Below, piece by piece: positions 47,071 to 56,697 of a stretch of 64,000 nt of DNA (position 1 is the stretch's first letter; each line of letters starts with the position of its first letter). The notes under the pieces are model-generated. The model ran no database searches, was not told where the DNA came from, and worked only from the letters and a program-made list of their open reading frames with translations. This DNA is from Treponema sp. Marseille-Q4130. Its GTDB lineage: Bacteria > Spirochaetota > Spirochaetia > Treponematales > Treponemataceae. Made by a program: the position numbers and the translations under genes. The DNA lies in NCBI RefSeq assembly GCF_014334325.1, contig NZ_JACSET010000003.1:62001-126000 (forward strand), read 5' to 3'.

Positions 47071-48004
47071 GTCGCTCCCTTACAGGAGCGTGAATTGAAA
47101 CACGGTAAGGCACACGATCTTGCGGTCAGTCCGAGTCGCTCCCTTACAGGAGCGTGAATTGAAACGGTTTTTGCGCTGAAGCCGCAAGCGGAAATAACGT
47201 CGCTCCCTTACAGGAGCGTGAATTGAAACTGCCATGTATACACGGGCGTTATATTTGCTGTTTGTCGCTCCCTTACAGGAGCGTGAATTGAAACCCGATA
47301 ACCGCGTCATCATCTACGCCAAAGGGAGTCGCTCCCTTACAGGAGCGTGAATTGAAACAAAGATAGTATAAAGGCTCTTGTAGACGGTAAGTTGTCGCTC
47401 CCTTACAGGAGCGTGAATTGAAACCATATCAGGCAAGAGGTCGACGGCAAGGAATCCGTCGCTCCCTTACAGGAGCGTGAATTGAAACGCAAGCTGATCA
47501 GTAACGCAGCAGATAAAGTTACGTCGCTCCCTTACAGGAGCGTGAATTGAAACTTACACGGATGCACGACTATCCTATAACAATAAGGTCGCTCCCTTAC
47601 AGGAGCGTGAATTGAAACGACTTCAACCGCTTCTTTAAGCTCTGATAATACGTCGCTCCCTTACAGGAGCGTGAATTGAAACTTTCGGCAGTCGTGCGCA
47701 CTTGCATCCGTGCGGTCGCTCCCTCACGGGAGCGTGAATTCAAACAAACAGTTTGATGCGTCCGATTTCATCCTTCCAACGTCGCTCCCTCACGGGAGCG
47801 TGAATTGAAACAACGAGCGTGTCGGCGGCGCCATCAAGATAGCGGGTCGCTCCCTCACGGGAGCGTGAATTGAAACCGTTTTGTACTTACGCGCGATCCG
47901 AAAAGTTACGTCGCTCCCTCACGGGAGCGTGAATTGAAACCGATCATAGCACGGAAAATCCCATTGAGTATACGTCGCTCCCTTACCGGAACGTGAATTG
48001 AAAT
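47071..48004 (+). CRISPR. Type I-C CRISPR array, 15 repeats and 14 spacers
   Basis: The 31-bp repeats begin GTCGCTCCC and end GTGAATTGAAAC, typical of I-C; spacers are 32-35 bp and all differ. Repeats start at 47071, 47135, 47199, 47264, 47328, 47394, 47458, 47523, 47588, 47652, 47715, 47781, 47846, 47910 and 47974. The first ten carry CCCTTACAGGAG in the middle; numbers 11-14 carry CCCTCACGGGAG, which makes a longer stem. Number 11 also has TTCAAAC at its end, and the last repeat is degenerate (CCTTACCGGAACG, ending in T), marking the old end. New spacers should enter at 47071, beside cas2. Confidence 0.98.
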
Positions 48005-48221
48005 ACATTCGGCGTTTTCGAAAATTGATATTTTTTTGCAATATCATATTTTAATAAATCTTTTTTACGAAAATAAATCGTTAATAATTCCATAAGACAT
48101 TACGAAAAATATAATCCGCTTTCGCTCTCCCGATCAATGAGACTATCGGCAGTATCATTGACGCGTCATCTCTTTTATCATATGGTGTTCTTAAGGAGAC
48201 TTCACTTTTACGGAGGATTGC

Positions 48222-48614
48222 ATGAAGATTACGTTGAAAAAAATACTTTTTACGGGCTATGCGGTTTTAGCGCTGTTGCTTGCCGTTTTTACGGCGGCAG
48301 GCTGTGCGGGAAAAAATGCCGTAAAAGACGGCGACTATGCGGTGAGCGTTACGGGGCACAACGGCCCGATCGAACTTACGGTGAGCTTTTCGACAAAAAA
48401 GATTTCCGCTGTAACGGTGACCAAAGAAAGCGAAACCGACGTGCTGTCGGATCCGGCGCTTGTCGATTTGCCGAAAAAGATAGTTGAAGCGAACAGCCTT
48501 GCCGTCGATTCGGTATCCGGCGCAACGGTTACATCAAGCGCCGTTAAATACGCGGTCAGACAGGCGATTGCACAAGCGGGCGGAAATCCTGCCGACTTTG
48601 AAAAACCGGCATGA
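48222..48614 (+). CDS. FMN-binding domain lipoprotein (N-terminal part of a broken flavocytochrome)
   Basis: A 130-residue protein with a lipoprotein signal ending TAAGC (Cys 28) and an FMN_bind domain. DSVSGATVTSSAV contains the threonine that is flavinylated in this family. It ends EKPA and its TGA overlaps the ATG of the next frame. In intact homologues this domain is fused to the FAD domain that follows here, so it is most likely the front part of a flavocytochrome-c-type reductase. It could still be made and exported alone. GGAGG precedes the ATG. Confidence 0.78.
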   Translation: MKITLKKILFTGYAVLALLLAVFTAAGCAGKNAVKDGDYAVSVTGHNGPIELTVSFSTKKISAVTVTKESETDVLSDPALVDLPKKIVEANSLAVDSVSGATVTSSAVKYAVRQAIAQAGGNPADFEKPA

Positions 48615-49918
48615 TCGGCGGCGCCCTCGTCGTCAGCGGCGGCAATCAGGTTGTTATGGGTTCCAAACTGCAAAAGGAAGCCGGTGTCGCAAACGATTCG
48701 GTGCAGAGCATGGTTTCGGACTTTATGAAAAACGGTGACCGCAAAAACAACGAAAGCGCCCTGACGCTTTTTGCGCGGAATGTCGGAGACGCGACCGATT
48801 GGCTCAACGAATACGCCGGCGTCCAGTTCGATATGAAAGGCGGTCTGCATAAACTCGCCGAATATTCGAACGACAGGGAATTGGCTTACTTCGGCGGCGG
48901 CAGCGCCTTTATGAAAAGTATTTTGCAAAAGCTTTCGTCGACGAACATCGACCTGCGCTTGAATACAAGGGCGACCGAATTAAAACGCGACGGAAGCACG
49001 GTCGTCGGTGTGATCGCCCAAGATTCTGACGGTAATACATACGATATAACGGCAAAGTCGGTCGTCATCGCGACGGGCGGCTACGGCGCAAACAAATCGC
49101 TTTTGTCCGAAGATCTGCAAAAATCGCTGTACTACGGCAGGTCGAATGCGACCGGCGACGGTTTACTGTTGAGCGATACTCTCGGTGCGCAGCGGCAGCT
49201 CATGCAATACGGCAAGCGCTATCCGAACGGCGTCGAAATTGCTCCCGGTATGGCGAAGTCGACGATCGCGGGAAACATTGTCGCGTTCAATTCGGGCAGC
49301 GCGATCCTTATCAATAAAGAAGGAAAGCGCGTCGTAAACGAAAAAGCGTCGAACCGCACGATCCTCGAAACCGAAGTCCGGCAAACCGACGGAATGCTCT
49401 TTTTATTCATGGATCAAAAGACTTTCGATATGTGGAAAGAGCGCCTCGCGCACGCGGGTATTTCTCAAGAAAATATCGACGCATGGCTTAAAAACAACGG
49501 TTCGCGCGCTCCGATTTTTATACGCGGAACGACGATCGAAGAGGCGGCCGGCGCTTTGAATATGGATGCGGCATCTCTTAAAGCTACGATCGATACGTAC
49601 AATTCTTATGTCGCATCGGGAACCGATTCGGCTTTCGGACGTCCGGCAAACTTTATGAAAGCGAAAATCGAAGACGGTCCGTATTACCTTGTCGAACAAA
49701 AGCCGCGCTTTGCGACGACGATGGGCGGTTTGGTTTTGACAGATACTCTGCAGGTTGTCGGTACGGACGGCAAAGCGCTTTCCGGTCTTTATGCCGCAGG
49801 AGAAGTTGGCGGCGGCGTTATGGGCGACGATTCTCCTTCCGGTGCAAACAATGCATGGGCGATTACGTCGGGAAAACTTGCCGGCGAAAGCGCTGCAAAA
49901 AACGCATCGGAAAAATAG
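48611..49918 (+). pseudogene. Flavocytochrome-type fumarate/urocanate reductase-like FAD protein, 5' truncated
   Basis: A 435-residue frame of the FAD-binding domain-2 family: VVIATGGYGANKSLL, GRSNATGDGLLLSDTLGA, INKEGKRVVNEK, FIRGTTIEEAAGALN and the FAD-binding end GLYAAGEVGGGVMGDDSPSGANNAWAITSGKLAG. It begins MIGGALVVSGGNQ, which in intact relatives comes right after the Rossmann GxGxxG and the LEK segment. That FAD-binding start, roughly 40-60 residues, is missing, and the FMN domain upstream is out of frame. So a deletion has probably removed the nucleotide-binding motif, and the product should not bind FAD normally. Confidence 0.7.
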
Positions 49919-50078
49919 CGTTTGACGATTGACGCGGCGACAAACTGGCGATCAACGCGGCGAGCAATTAATGCGTGACGCGGCGGCGGACATTTTGCCG
50001 CCTGCCGCGGATACGCTGCCGCAAAACCGTACCGATTCGATAACCCCGCGGTCGTACGGTAAAGACAGGATAAAACCG

Positions 50079-50909
50079 ATGAAAAAAACTATCATAATTT
50101 TTTTTGTATTGACTGTTATTTTTAACACTCAAACCGTTTTTTCGAGAGAATCTCGGCCATGGATTATGGGCATAAATTTTGAAAATGCGCCCGAACAGTA
50201 TGATTTTAAGCCTATGACTGATTTACCCACTTCTCCGTATGCCGGAATACCCGGTTTTTATTACGAGGATAGGTACGTCAGAGAAAGCGACGGTATGTGG
50301 CTTTTAGACTGCTATTGGGGCCAGGATGAAGAGTTTTACGGCGACGACTATGTCGGTACCTATTACGACACTATTATAATAGGCTCGAAGCACTGGGAAG
50401 GCGATGAAGATTCGGGCGGCAAAAAAAACGCAGAGGATGCCTTTGAAAAATTGACCGTCCTGTTAAACGAGCAATACGGCCCGGAAACGGATGAGCCGAC
50501 AGGTTCGATCAGCTCCGATCATCGTAAATATATAAAAGAGTGGAAAGTCAATGAAGAGTGGTCGTGTTCGCTTTCCTATGAATATGAAGAACGGGATAAA
50601 AATCGGAGATTTTATCAGACATTGGTCACATTCCGGAATATCCCTATAGGTATACTCGATTTTGATAAACTGAAAGATGAATTATCGGCCGAATACCTGC
50701 ATACGCTGAATAAAACGCAGTTAAGGCTGCTTCGTAACGGGGTATATGCACAGCACGGGCGACCGTTCAAAGATAAAATTCTGCAAAAGTTTTTTTATAA
50801 CAGTTATTATGCTTCTTATAAAGAAAATAAAAATTATTCGGATGCGATGCTTACGGAATTGGACAAAAGGAATATAGCGTTGATTAAAAACGAAAAACGT
50901 ACGAGATAG
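50079..50909 (+). CDS. Secreted YARHG domain protein
   Basis: A 276-residue protein with a signal peptide (TIIIFFVLTVIFNTQTVFS). The C-terminal 60 residues are a YARHG domain: LNKTQLRLLRNGVYAQHGRPFKDKILQKFF and on to LDKRNIALIKN, a putative extracellular module of unknown role. The middle part is acidic and aromatic-rich and not recognised. I start at 50079 (AGGA upstream); the frame is open further upstream to 49929, but that part reads like non-coding sequence. It is convergent with the primase-helicase gene. Confidence 0.75.
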   Translation: MKKTIIIFFVLTVIFNTQTVFSRESRPWIMGINFENAPEQYDFKPMTDLPTSPYAGIPGFYYEDRYVRESDGMWLLDCYWGQDEEFYGDDYVGTYYDTIIIGSKHWEGDEDSGGKKNAEDAFEKLTVLLNEQYGPETDEPTGSISSDHRKYIKEWKVNEEWSCSLSYEYEERDKNRRFYQTLVTFRNIPIGILDFDKLKDELSAEYLHTLNKTQLRLLRNGVYAQHGRPFKDKILQKFFYNSYYASYKENKNYSDAMLTELDKRNIALIKNEKRTR

Positions 50910-50947
50910 GTTTTGCACGGTTGTACGTTGTGTACGGCGGCCTGCCG

Positions 50948-53900
50948 TCATTTAATAATTTCCGCTTCTACAGCCGACGCGATCTCCGCATTGCAGATAC
51001 GGATGCTGCAGCTATCCGCTTCGGAATATCCGAGAAAGTCGATGCTGCCGTACCACAAAATTTTTTCATCGAAAACGGCAAGCCGCTGCGAAACATTTTC
51101 TTTCGCAAAAACGACAGCACCCGCAGCTTCGAGCATATCGATATACGGCTGCTGCTTTTTTTGCAGGTCTTTATCTTCATGCAACCTTGTCGTGATAAAG
51201 ATTTTGCACCCGTTTGAAAGTATTTTCGGTTCAAGCGGTAAAAATTTTTGTACTTCGGTTTTGGAAAGATACGGCGAGCAAATGACGGCTGATTTTTTTG
51301 CACTCATGCAGTCTTTAATAAAATCGGTTTTACAGTTGTCGACGGAATACAGCCTTGACGGTACCGCTCCGTTTTGAGCCGAATAGGAATCGGGCTTTAT
51401 CGTATAACCGAGCTGCTTATAGCCTTTGAGGCGATTCCGGTACATGTGATCGAAAACTTGAATACGGAAATCAACATAATCATAAATCAGCACTTCTTCT
51501 TTTCCTGCAAAATTTCTGTGCAGGCGTCCGCAGTATTGTGCAAGCGTGCCCTTCCAGCTGAACGGCATTGCAAGCATAAGCGTATCGAGCCGCGGATTAT
51601 CAAAACCCTCTCCTGCGTATTTTCCCGTTGCAAGCACGACAAGCGATTCGGCTGCGGGAACTTTGTTGAGCGATTCCAGCTGCTCTTTCTTTTGCTTTTG
51701 CGTTCCGTTGCCTGTAATCACCATGACATTGTCCGCTGCGTCTTTGAGATAGTCTTTTAACAATTTCAAATGTTCGATCCTGTCGGAAAGGACGAGCGGT
51801 GTACGGCATTCTTTAACGGCGGATCGTACATCCGACACGATTAATAAATTTCTTGCCTCCGCTTGTACCATTTCGGAATAATAATTTTGAATTGAGGTTT
51901 TTGAATCTTTCGTGTTTTCAGAAGCGATATGAAAGTTCGTAAAACGCGGAATAAAATAATGCTCAAAGTTTTGTACACGGTTCATCTGTTTCGCAGTCGT
52001 CGCATAGAGGATCCGCCCGCACTGCATAAAGATAATCTTTTGCCTACCGTCGCGTCGTATCGGCGTTGCGGTCAATCCGTACACGTATTTTGCACGAAAG
52101 CTCTTTACGAGGTTTTCCGTCCCGAATGCCGACACGTGATGACACTCGTCGACGATGAGCATACCGTATGTATGCCGCCGCAGTTTTACCGCATCCGAAT
52201 TTTTTTCCGTAAGCGATTTAATAATTGCGATGTCGATAATCCCCGACGACGTATCTTTGCCTGCGGCGATCGTTCCCGCTTCGTAATTTAAAAATCGCTT
52301 GACGGCCTTTTTCCACTGTTCCAAAAGTGCATGCGTCTGCACGAGGATCATCGTATTCGTTTTTCGTTCCGCAATGAGAGCGGCGGCGGTTACCGTTTTT
52401 CCGAAACCCGTTCCGGCGGATAAAATACCGATATCCGATTTAAGCATCGCCTGTAAAGCCGCTTTTTGTTCATCGTACGGTTTTCCGGTAAAATTGATTT
52501 CAATGCGTATTCCCTGTTCGCGTTTATCCGTGATTTCGTAAGGCGTATTGCAGTCTTTTAATAATTTTTCGATTTGAGCGAGGCTGCCGCGAGGCAAAAG
52601 CAAAGCGTTTTCCGTTTCACCGGAACAATCGATATAACGAGGGATATTATATAACGGAAGCCGCATGTGAAGGTTTTTAAAATATTCCGGATTTAAGAAA
52701 ACCGCCGTCCGCCGAAAAACTCCCAGAGCTCGCTCTGATATTCCGGCTTTTGCAATTTCGATTTGGTTGGAGAATGTGATGTGCACAACTGAAGAAAAAT
52801 CTTTTTGCGTAAGCTGCGGGCTTTTCGATGACGGAGCGTTTTGTGCCGGCTGATTGTTTGACTGCGCGTTCGGATCGCTTGAATAAACGTTCAATAATTT
52901 ATTCCGCGCCGAATTATCGCTCGGCGAATTTTTAATAATTTTATATGCTCTTCCGAATTTAATAATATTGTCTGTTTTATCAATTTCGTCGGTATAGAGA
53001 TCGTCCGGTTTATTGATACCGCCGATATCGAAATCGTTCGGCAAAAAATCGGACACGGTCTTTGCAATTTCGGTACAGCGCGCCTGCACGGCTTTTTCGG
53101 ACAATTTTTTGACGGAATTTAAATATGCCCACTGGTCATCGAACGGAATAAAATCTTCGTCCACAAAAACCGAACACTTATTTTTTACCGCCTGTCCCTG
53201 CAGCGGCAGAGCGATCAAATTACCGTAGCCGCCCTTCGGTATCGCATCCTGATTGGGAAACATACGGTCGAATGATTCAAACGGAAGCGAATGCCGCTCG
53301 TTCATCGCAGCCTGTAAAATCAATGCCCCAAAATTACGAGCTCGTTTTGCGGCAACAGCGTCGCTGAAAAAAATCCAAAGGTGAGCGCCTTTTCCCGATC
53401 GCGATATTTCAAGTGAAACGGGAACCGAAAACGCAGCACAGATTTTACGTACGGCCGCCGCATCTTTTTTCCACGCATCGGAACTTCCCGTATGCGAGTC
53501 GAAGTCAAATGCGAGAAAGCGGCATACATCTCCTTCCATAAGCGGATATAAACCGACGACATCACGGAAAGCGGAATCTTTTCCCGCCAAGTGATTAAAA
53601 ATATAGCCGTCGGAAAGCGGAACGGGGAGTTTAAACGGACAGGAGGCGCATGAATATTTTTTCATATCGCATTTTCCGCTTTGCCACTTGTTTTCGCAAA
53701 CCGGCGAATAGCCGCTTTTGTTGGATCTTGCGTTGTACCAGCGCAGCGCAAAGACATCCTGTCGGCCGACAAAGAGCGATGTATATAAATCGATTTTTTG
53801 TTGCGGTGTACTGTTTCGAGTAACAAGGACTTGCGATGACGTTGTGGATATGTCCGCTGCCGGCAGTTCCGGTGGTGATTGTACGAATATATCGGCCGGT

Positions 53901-54049
53901 TCCGCTTTTGTGCTTACGGCGCCGGCTTTTTCTTCAAGGGTAAGCCGAATATCTTCATGTGTCGCGGCGAAATAATTTATTAATTCGATAAGTTTTTCGC
54001 GAGAAAGCGTTTCCAAATATGATAAAACGGCAGACGATATATCGGACAT
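50948..54049 (-). CDS. TOTE-type conflict protein: AEP primase, SF2 helicase, PLD-like domain
   Basis: A 1,033-residue protein. A helical N-terminus is followed by an archaeo-eukaryotic primase domain (about 85-325) with four cysteines (118, 127, 134, 137), the catalytic FDFDS at 181-185 and SGKGAHLW at 218-225. An SF2 helicase follows, with AGTGFGKT (545-552), DECH (634-637) and TATP (660-663). The C-terminus is a PLD-like fold, but where active relatives have the HxK pair before the Asp this protein reads SQRLAVFDE, so the nuclease may be dead. The family is linked to mobile elements and defence. I start at 54049 (MSDISSAVLSYLE); a start at 54154 is possible but less family-like. Confidence 0.82.
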   Translation of the reverse strand: MSDISSAVLSYLETLSREKLIELINYFAATHEDIRLTLEEKAGAVSTKAEPADIFVQSPPELPAADISTTSSQVLVTRNSTPQQKIDLYTSLFVGRQDVFALRWYNARSNKSGYSPVCENKWQSGKCDMKKYSCASCPFKLPVPLSDGYIFNHLAGKDSAFRDVVGLYPLMEGDVCRFLAFDFDSHTGSSDAWKKDAAAVRKICAAFSVPVSLEISRSGKGAHLWIFFSDAVAAKRARNFGALILQAAMNERHSLPFESFDRMFPNQDAIPKGGYGNLIALPLQGQAVKNKCSVFVDEDFIPFDDQWAYLNSVKKLSEKAVQARCTEIAKTVSDFLPNDFDIGGINKPDDLYTDEIDKTDNIIKFGRAYKIIKNSPSDNSARNKLLNVYSSDPNAQSNNQPAQNAPSSKSPQLTQKDFSSVVHITFSNQIEIAKAGISERALGVFRRTAVFLNPEYFKNLHMRLPLYNIPRYIDCSGETENALLLPRGSLAQIEKLLKDCNTPYEITDKREQGIRIEINFTGKPYDEQKAALQAMLKSDIGILSAGTGFGKTVTAAALIAERKTNTMILVQTHALLEQWKKAVKRFLNYEAGTIAAGKDTSSGIIDIAIIKSLTEKNSDAVKLRRHTYGMLIVDECHHVSAFGTENLVKSFRAKYVYGLTATPIRRDGRQKIIFMQCGRILYATTAKQMNRVQNFEHYFIPRFTNFHIASENTKDSKTSIQNYYSEMVQAEARNLLIVSDVRSAVKECRTPLVLSDRIEHLKLLKDYLKDAADNVMVITGNGTQKQKKEQLESLNKVPAAESLVVLATGKYAGEGFDNPRLDTLMLAMPFSWKGTLAQYCGRLHRNFAGKEEVLIYDYVDFRIQVFDHMYRNRLKGYKQLGYTIKPDSYSAQNGAVPSRLYSVDNCKTDFIKDCMSAKKSAVICSPYLSKTEVQKFLPLEPKILSNGCKIFITTRLHEDKDLQKKQQPYIDMLEAAGAVVFAKENVSQRLAVFDEKILWYGSIDFLGYSEADSCSIRICNAEIASAVEAEIIK

Positions 54050-54200
54050 TGTGTACGAATTATGTATCGGTCGTATGATAGGAAAAGGTAAATAAAATAT
54101 CGTTTGCTTTGTGTGGTATGACTTGAAAATCCTGTGCGCCGAAACGGGGAACACGAGGGAAATATATTGGTCGATCTTTCCAAACGCGCTCTTCGACCTA

Positions 54201-54629
54201 TTACACGATCGGTTTGGTATGAAAGATGAGGTAATTTATCAATCCGCTTCTCTTTAAAGTTACGAGCAACAATCTCTTGTTCGTTTCATCGAGCCATACA
54301 TAATTTGATCCGAACTGATCGACAAATTTATATGCACGATTTAACTCTTGTATCCATGAAACATTATCCGTAAACGGCAAAAACCCCATTGCACTGTTTG
54401 AGTGTATTTTAGCATAGCCGTACGGGAGTTTTAATAAAATACCGTCTGCGGCGAGAAAATCGTTTTTCGGAAGTACGCTTTTTAGAATATATACAGTACC
54501 GCTTGTGTCCTTCAGTAGTCCGTAATAATCGTGAGTATAAATCCACGATTCCGTAAAAATAAAAAATAATAAAATTATTGAAAACGAAATACCGATTGCG
54601 CAGGCGTATATAGTTTTTTTGTGTTTCAA
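54201..54629 (-). CDS. Hypothetical membrane-anchored protein
   Basis: A 142-residue protein with one N-terminal hydrophobic segment (IYACAIGISFSIILLFFIF), either an anchor or an uncleaved signal, and a beta-rich remainder containing GTVYILKSVLPKNDF and NYVWLDETNKRLLLVTLK. No domain is recognised. It is AT-rich and sits between the primase-helicase gene and the uracil glycosylase gene on the same strand. Confidence 0.6.
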   Translation of the reverse strand: MKHKKTIYACAIGISFSIILLFFIFTESWIYTHDYYGLLKDTSGTVYILKSVLPKNDFLAADGILLKLPYGYAKIHSNSAMGFLPFTDNVSWIQELNRAYKFVDQFGSNYVWLDETNKRLLLVTLKRSGLINYLIFHTKPIV

Positions 54630-54774
54630 GTTTTTATCGCCTCTTTTTTTTCGGAATATAACCGCTTTCTACCATAACTTCATTTTTATTATATCACCGG
54701 CTTGCGTTTCCGATTTAAACGATTCCGATGAATTATATATTTTATAAACTCCGCAATCAAGTTTCGCAAGTGTA

Positions 54775-55347
54775 TCACATCGCTTTTTGTACGAGAGCTT
54801 GCAGCACCGGAATTACTTCTTTTTCGAACCACGAATTGCGCTTTCTCCAGCCGAAATTGAGAGGAGAGGGATGCACGATCGGAAAATACTCCGGCAGATA
54901 ATTATTAAAATATTTTACCGTTTCGGTTAAGTTTCGCTTCGCCCGCATTCCCAAATAATATTTTTGCGCGTACGCTCCCACCAAAATCGTCAGGCGGACG
55001 TCCGGCATAAGCGCCGAAAGCTTCGGATGCCATGTTTTTGCAAATTCTTTCCGCGGAGGCAAATCTCCGTGCGCGCCTTTTCCCGGATAATAAAAATCCA
55101 TAGGCATGATCGAAAACAGATCGGGGTTATAAAACTGTTCGTCCGTTACGCCGAGCCACTTTCGAAGCAGCCGTCCGCTTGCGTCGTTCCACGGTTTTCG
55201 CGTTTCCTGTGCGATCCGTCCGGGTGCCTGCCCGACAAGCACGATGCGCGACTTCGCCGATGCGGTGTAAACGGGAGCGAAACCTTTAGCGCGCAGGTGA
55301 GCGTTCATTTCATCGCGGTCTATTTTGTTGTAAAGAAGCGGAAGCAT
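54775..55347 (-). CDS. Uracil-DNA glycosylase family protein
   Basis: A 190-residue UDG-superfamily protein. The water-activating loop reads VLVGQAPGRIAQETRKPWND (residues about 31-50) and the DNA-gripping loop reads PIVHPSPLNFGWRKRNSWF near the end. These fit the family whose members resemble a conserved bacterial YqfF/UDG-like group rather than family 1. It would remove uracil or damaged bases, but the substrate is uncertain. A complete frame with its own upstream gap. Confidence 0.85.
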   Translation of the reverse strand: MLPLLYNKIDRDEMNAHLRAKGFAPVYTASAKSRIVLVGQAPGRIAQETRKPWNDASGRLLRKWLGVTDEQFYNPDLFSIMPMDFYYPGKGAHGDLPPRKEFAKTWHPKLSALMPDVRLTILVGAYAQKYYLGMRAKRNLTETVKYFNNYLPEYFPIVHPSPLNFGWRKRNSWFEKEVIPVLQALVQKAM

Positions 55348-55448
55348 AAGCGTATAACTCCGATAATAAACAGCGCCGATTTTATGTTTTTTGGTTTATG
55401 TTGTTCAATGCGTTTTCGCAAACTGTCATGTCGGCGCATAACAATTCC

Positions 55449-56564
55449 TTATTTTTGTAAAATAAATAAATATTCACAAACGTGTATGTCTCTTTTTTTT
55501 AAATTTCTGCTTCCGCGAAAAACGTTGTATCGGATTTCCCGTGTTTTACATTTTCCGTATTTATGCAGCATATCTCGCATTTCATCAAAGGATATAAAAC
55601 CTTCCGAATTATAAGAGATGATCACGAATTTGCTGTCCAAATTGACGATTATTTTTTCCAGTGCATTTAACGCGGCATGTCCTTTATTAAATACGGAGCG
55701 ATTCCAACCCTGCGTTATACCGCTGACTTTACTGATTTCCGTATCAAGTTTATTTTTCAAAATGAGGTTCAGCATAAAATAATTCGATCCGTACGGATGT
55801 TGATTGTACGGCGGGTCGAGGTATGCTATATCCAAATCTTTCAACTCTTTGGAAATCTGCACCGCATCTTTTTGATAAACATGCAGCTTCGATGTATAAT
55901 TACTGAAGACGGGCTCTTTCAATTCTATCTTTCCGAAAATTCTGGACAGGGCATTTTTACCGGCTCCGCCGAAGCAGCCGATCCCCGTATGTTTATCTTT
56001 GTAAAAGCCTTTGAAAACTCCGCTCGTGTTGACATGAACAGACGCTTCCGTGATCAAAGGCGCCAAAAAGAACTTTTTCAATCCGTCTTCTTCGACGATT
56101 TCGTCGATGAGTTTTCTGTACGTGTCGATCAACACGGCGTTCTCATGCGTATAAAAAACTCTTTCGCCCGGTAAAATATCATTATCGTTTTTCGGCGCAT
56201 AATTTTGTGAAATGATGCCGCTGTATTTTTTGTGTATGCTTTGATTTTCGATTTCATTTCTGAGTGCGGAACATTTTTTTGCCGGATACTCTTTTTTATT
56301 TATTAAATAGCAGCTGTTTATTACGACGGAGTAATTTTCCAAATCATTTACGATCAATGTATCGGAATGTTTTTTCAGCATGCGCGCAACGATGCCCGAT
56401 CCGGAAAAAATATCCGCGCAAATCATTTTTTCTTTTTGCAATTTTTGCGATATCGTATTTACTTCGTTTTCAATATTACTTATCAATAAACGTTTGTTTC
56501 CGAGATAGGTAATTATTTGCGTGGTGAGAAAATCGCTGTTTTCTTGATAATTTGCGCCGTTCAC
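55449..56564 (-). CDS. DNA adenine methylase, D12 class, lone
   Basis: A 371-residue methyltransferase with TYLGNKRLLISNIENEV near the start, motif I DIFSGSGIVARML and motif IV IAYLDPPYNQHPYGSNYFML. It is homologous to the second methylase of the R-M system at 30.8 kb, sharing NDLENYSVVIN-like and DPPYN blocks. No endonuclease gene lies beside it, so it is an orphan methylase or the remnant of another system. It is AT-rich relative to the trk genes downstream. Confidence 0.85.
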   Translation of the reverse strand: MNGANYQENSDFLTTQIITYLGNKRLLISNIENEVNTISQKLQKEKMICADIFSGSGIVARMLKKHSDTLIVNDLENYSVVINSCYLINKKEYPAKKCSALRNEIENQSIHKKYSGIISQNYAPKNDNDILPGERVFYTHENAVLIDTYRKLIDEIVEEDGLKKFFLAPLITEASVHVNTSGVFKGFYKDKHTGIGCFGGAGKNALSRIFGKIELKEPVFSNYTSKLHVYQKDAVQISKELKDLDIAYLDPPYNQHPYGSNYFMLNLILKNKLDTEISKVSGITQGWNRSVFNKGHAALNALEKIIVNLDSKFVIISYNSEGFISFDEMRDMLHKYGKCKTREIRYNVFRGSRNLKKRDIHVCEYLFILQK

Positions 56565-56661
56565 ACAAACACCGTGTTTTTATCGTTCAGTATTATTACA
56601 ACATAAATTTCAATGTTTTACAATCGAAATCGATGTTTTTTATATCGTGTTTCCGTTCTCG

Positions 56662-56690
56662 TTGCCAGACACATAATAATTCGCTATGAT
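56662..56690 (+). promoter_or_regulatory. Promoter of the ECF transporter gene
   Basis: TTGCCA and TATGAT are separated by 17 bases; the start point is predicted at about 56697, one base before the ATG at 56698. The mRNA would be leaderless. Confidence 0.5.
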
Positions 56691-56697
56691 ACAGCGT

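Noticed and set aside
49929-50078. N-terminal extension of the YARHG protein
   Set aside because: It would bury the signal peptide 50 residues inside, and the extension reads as repetitive non-coding sequence.
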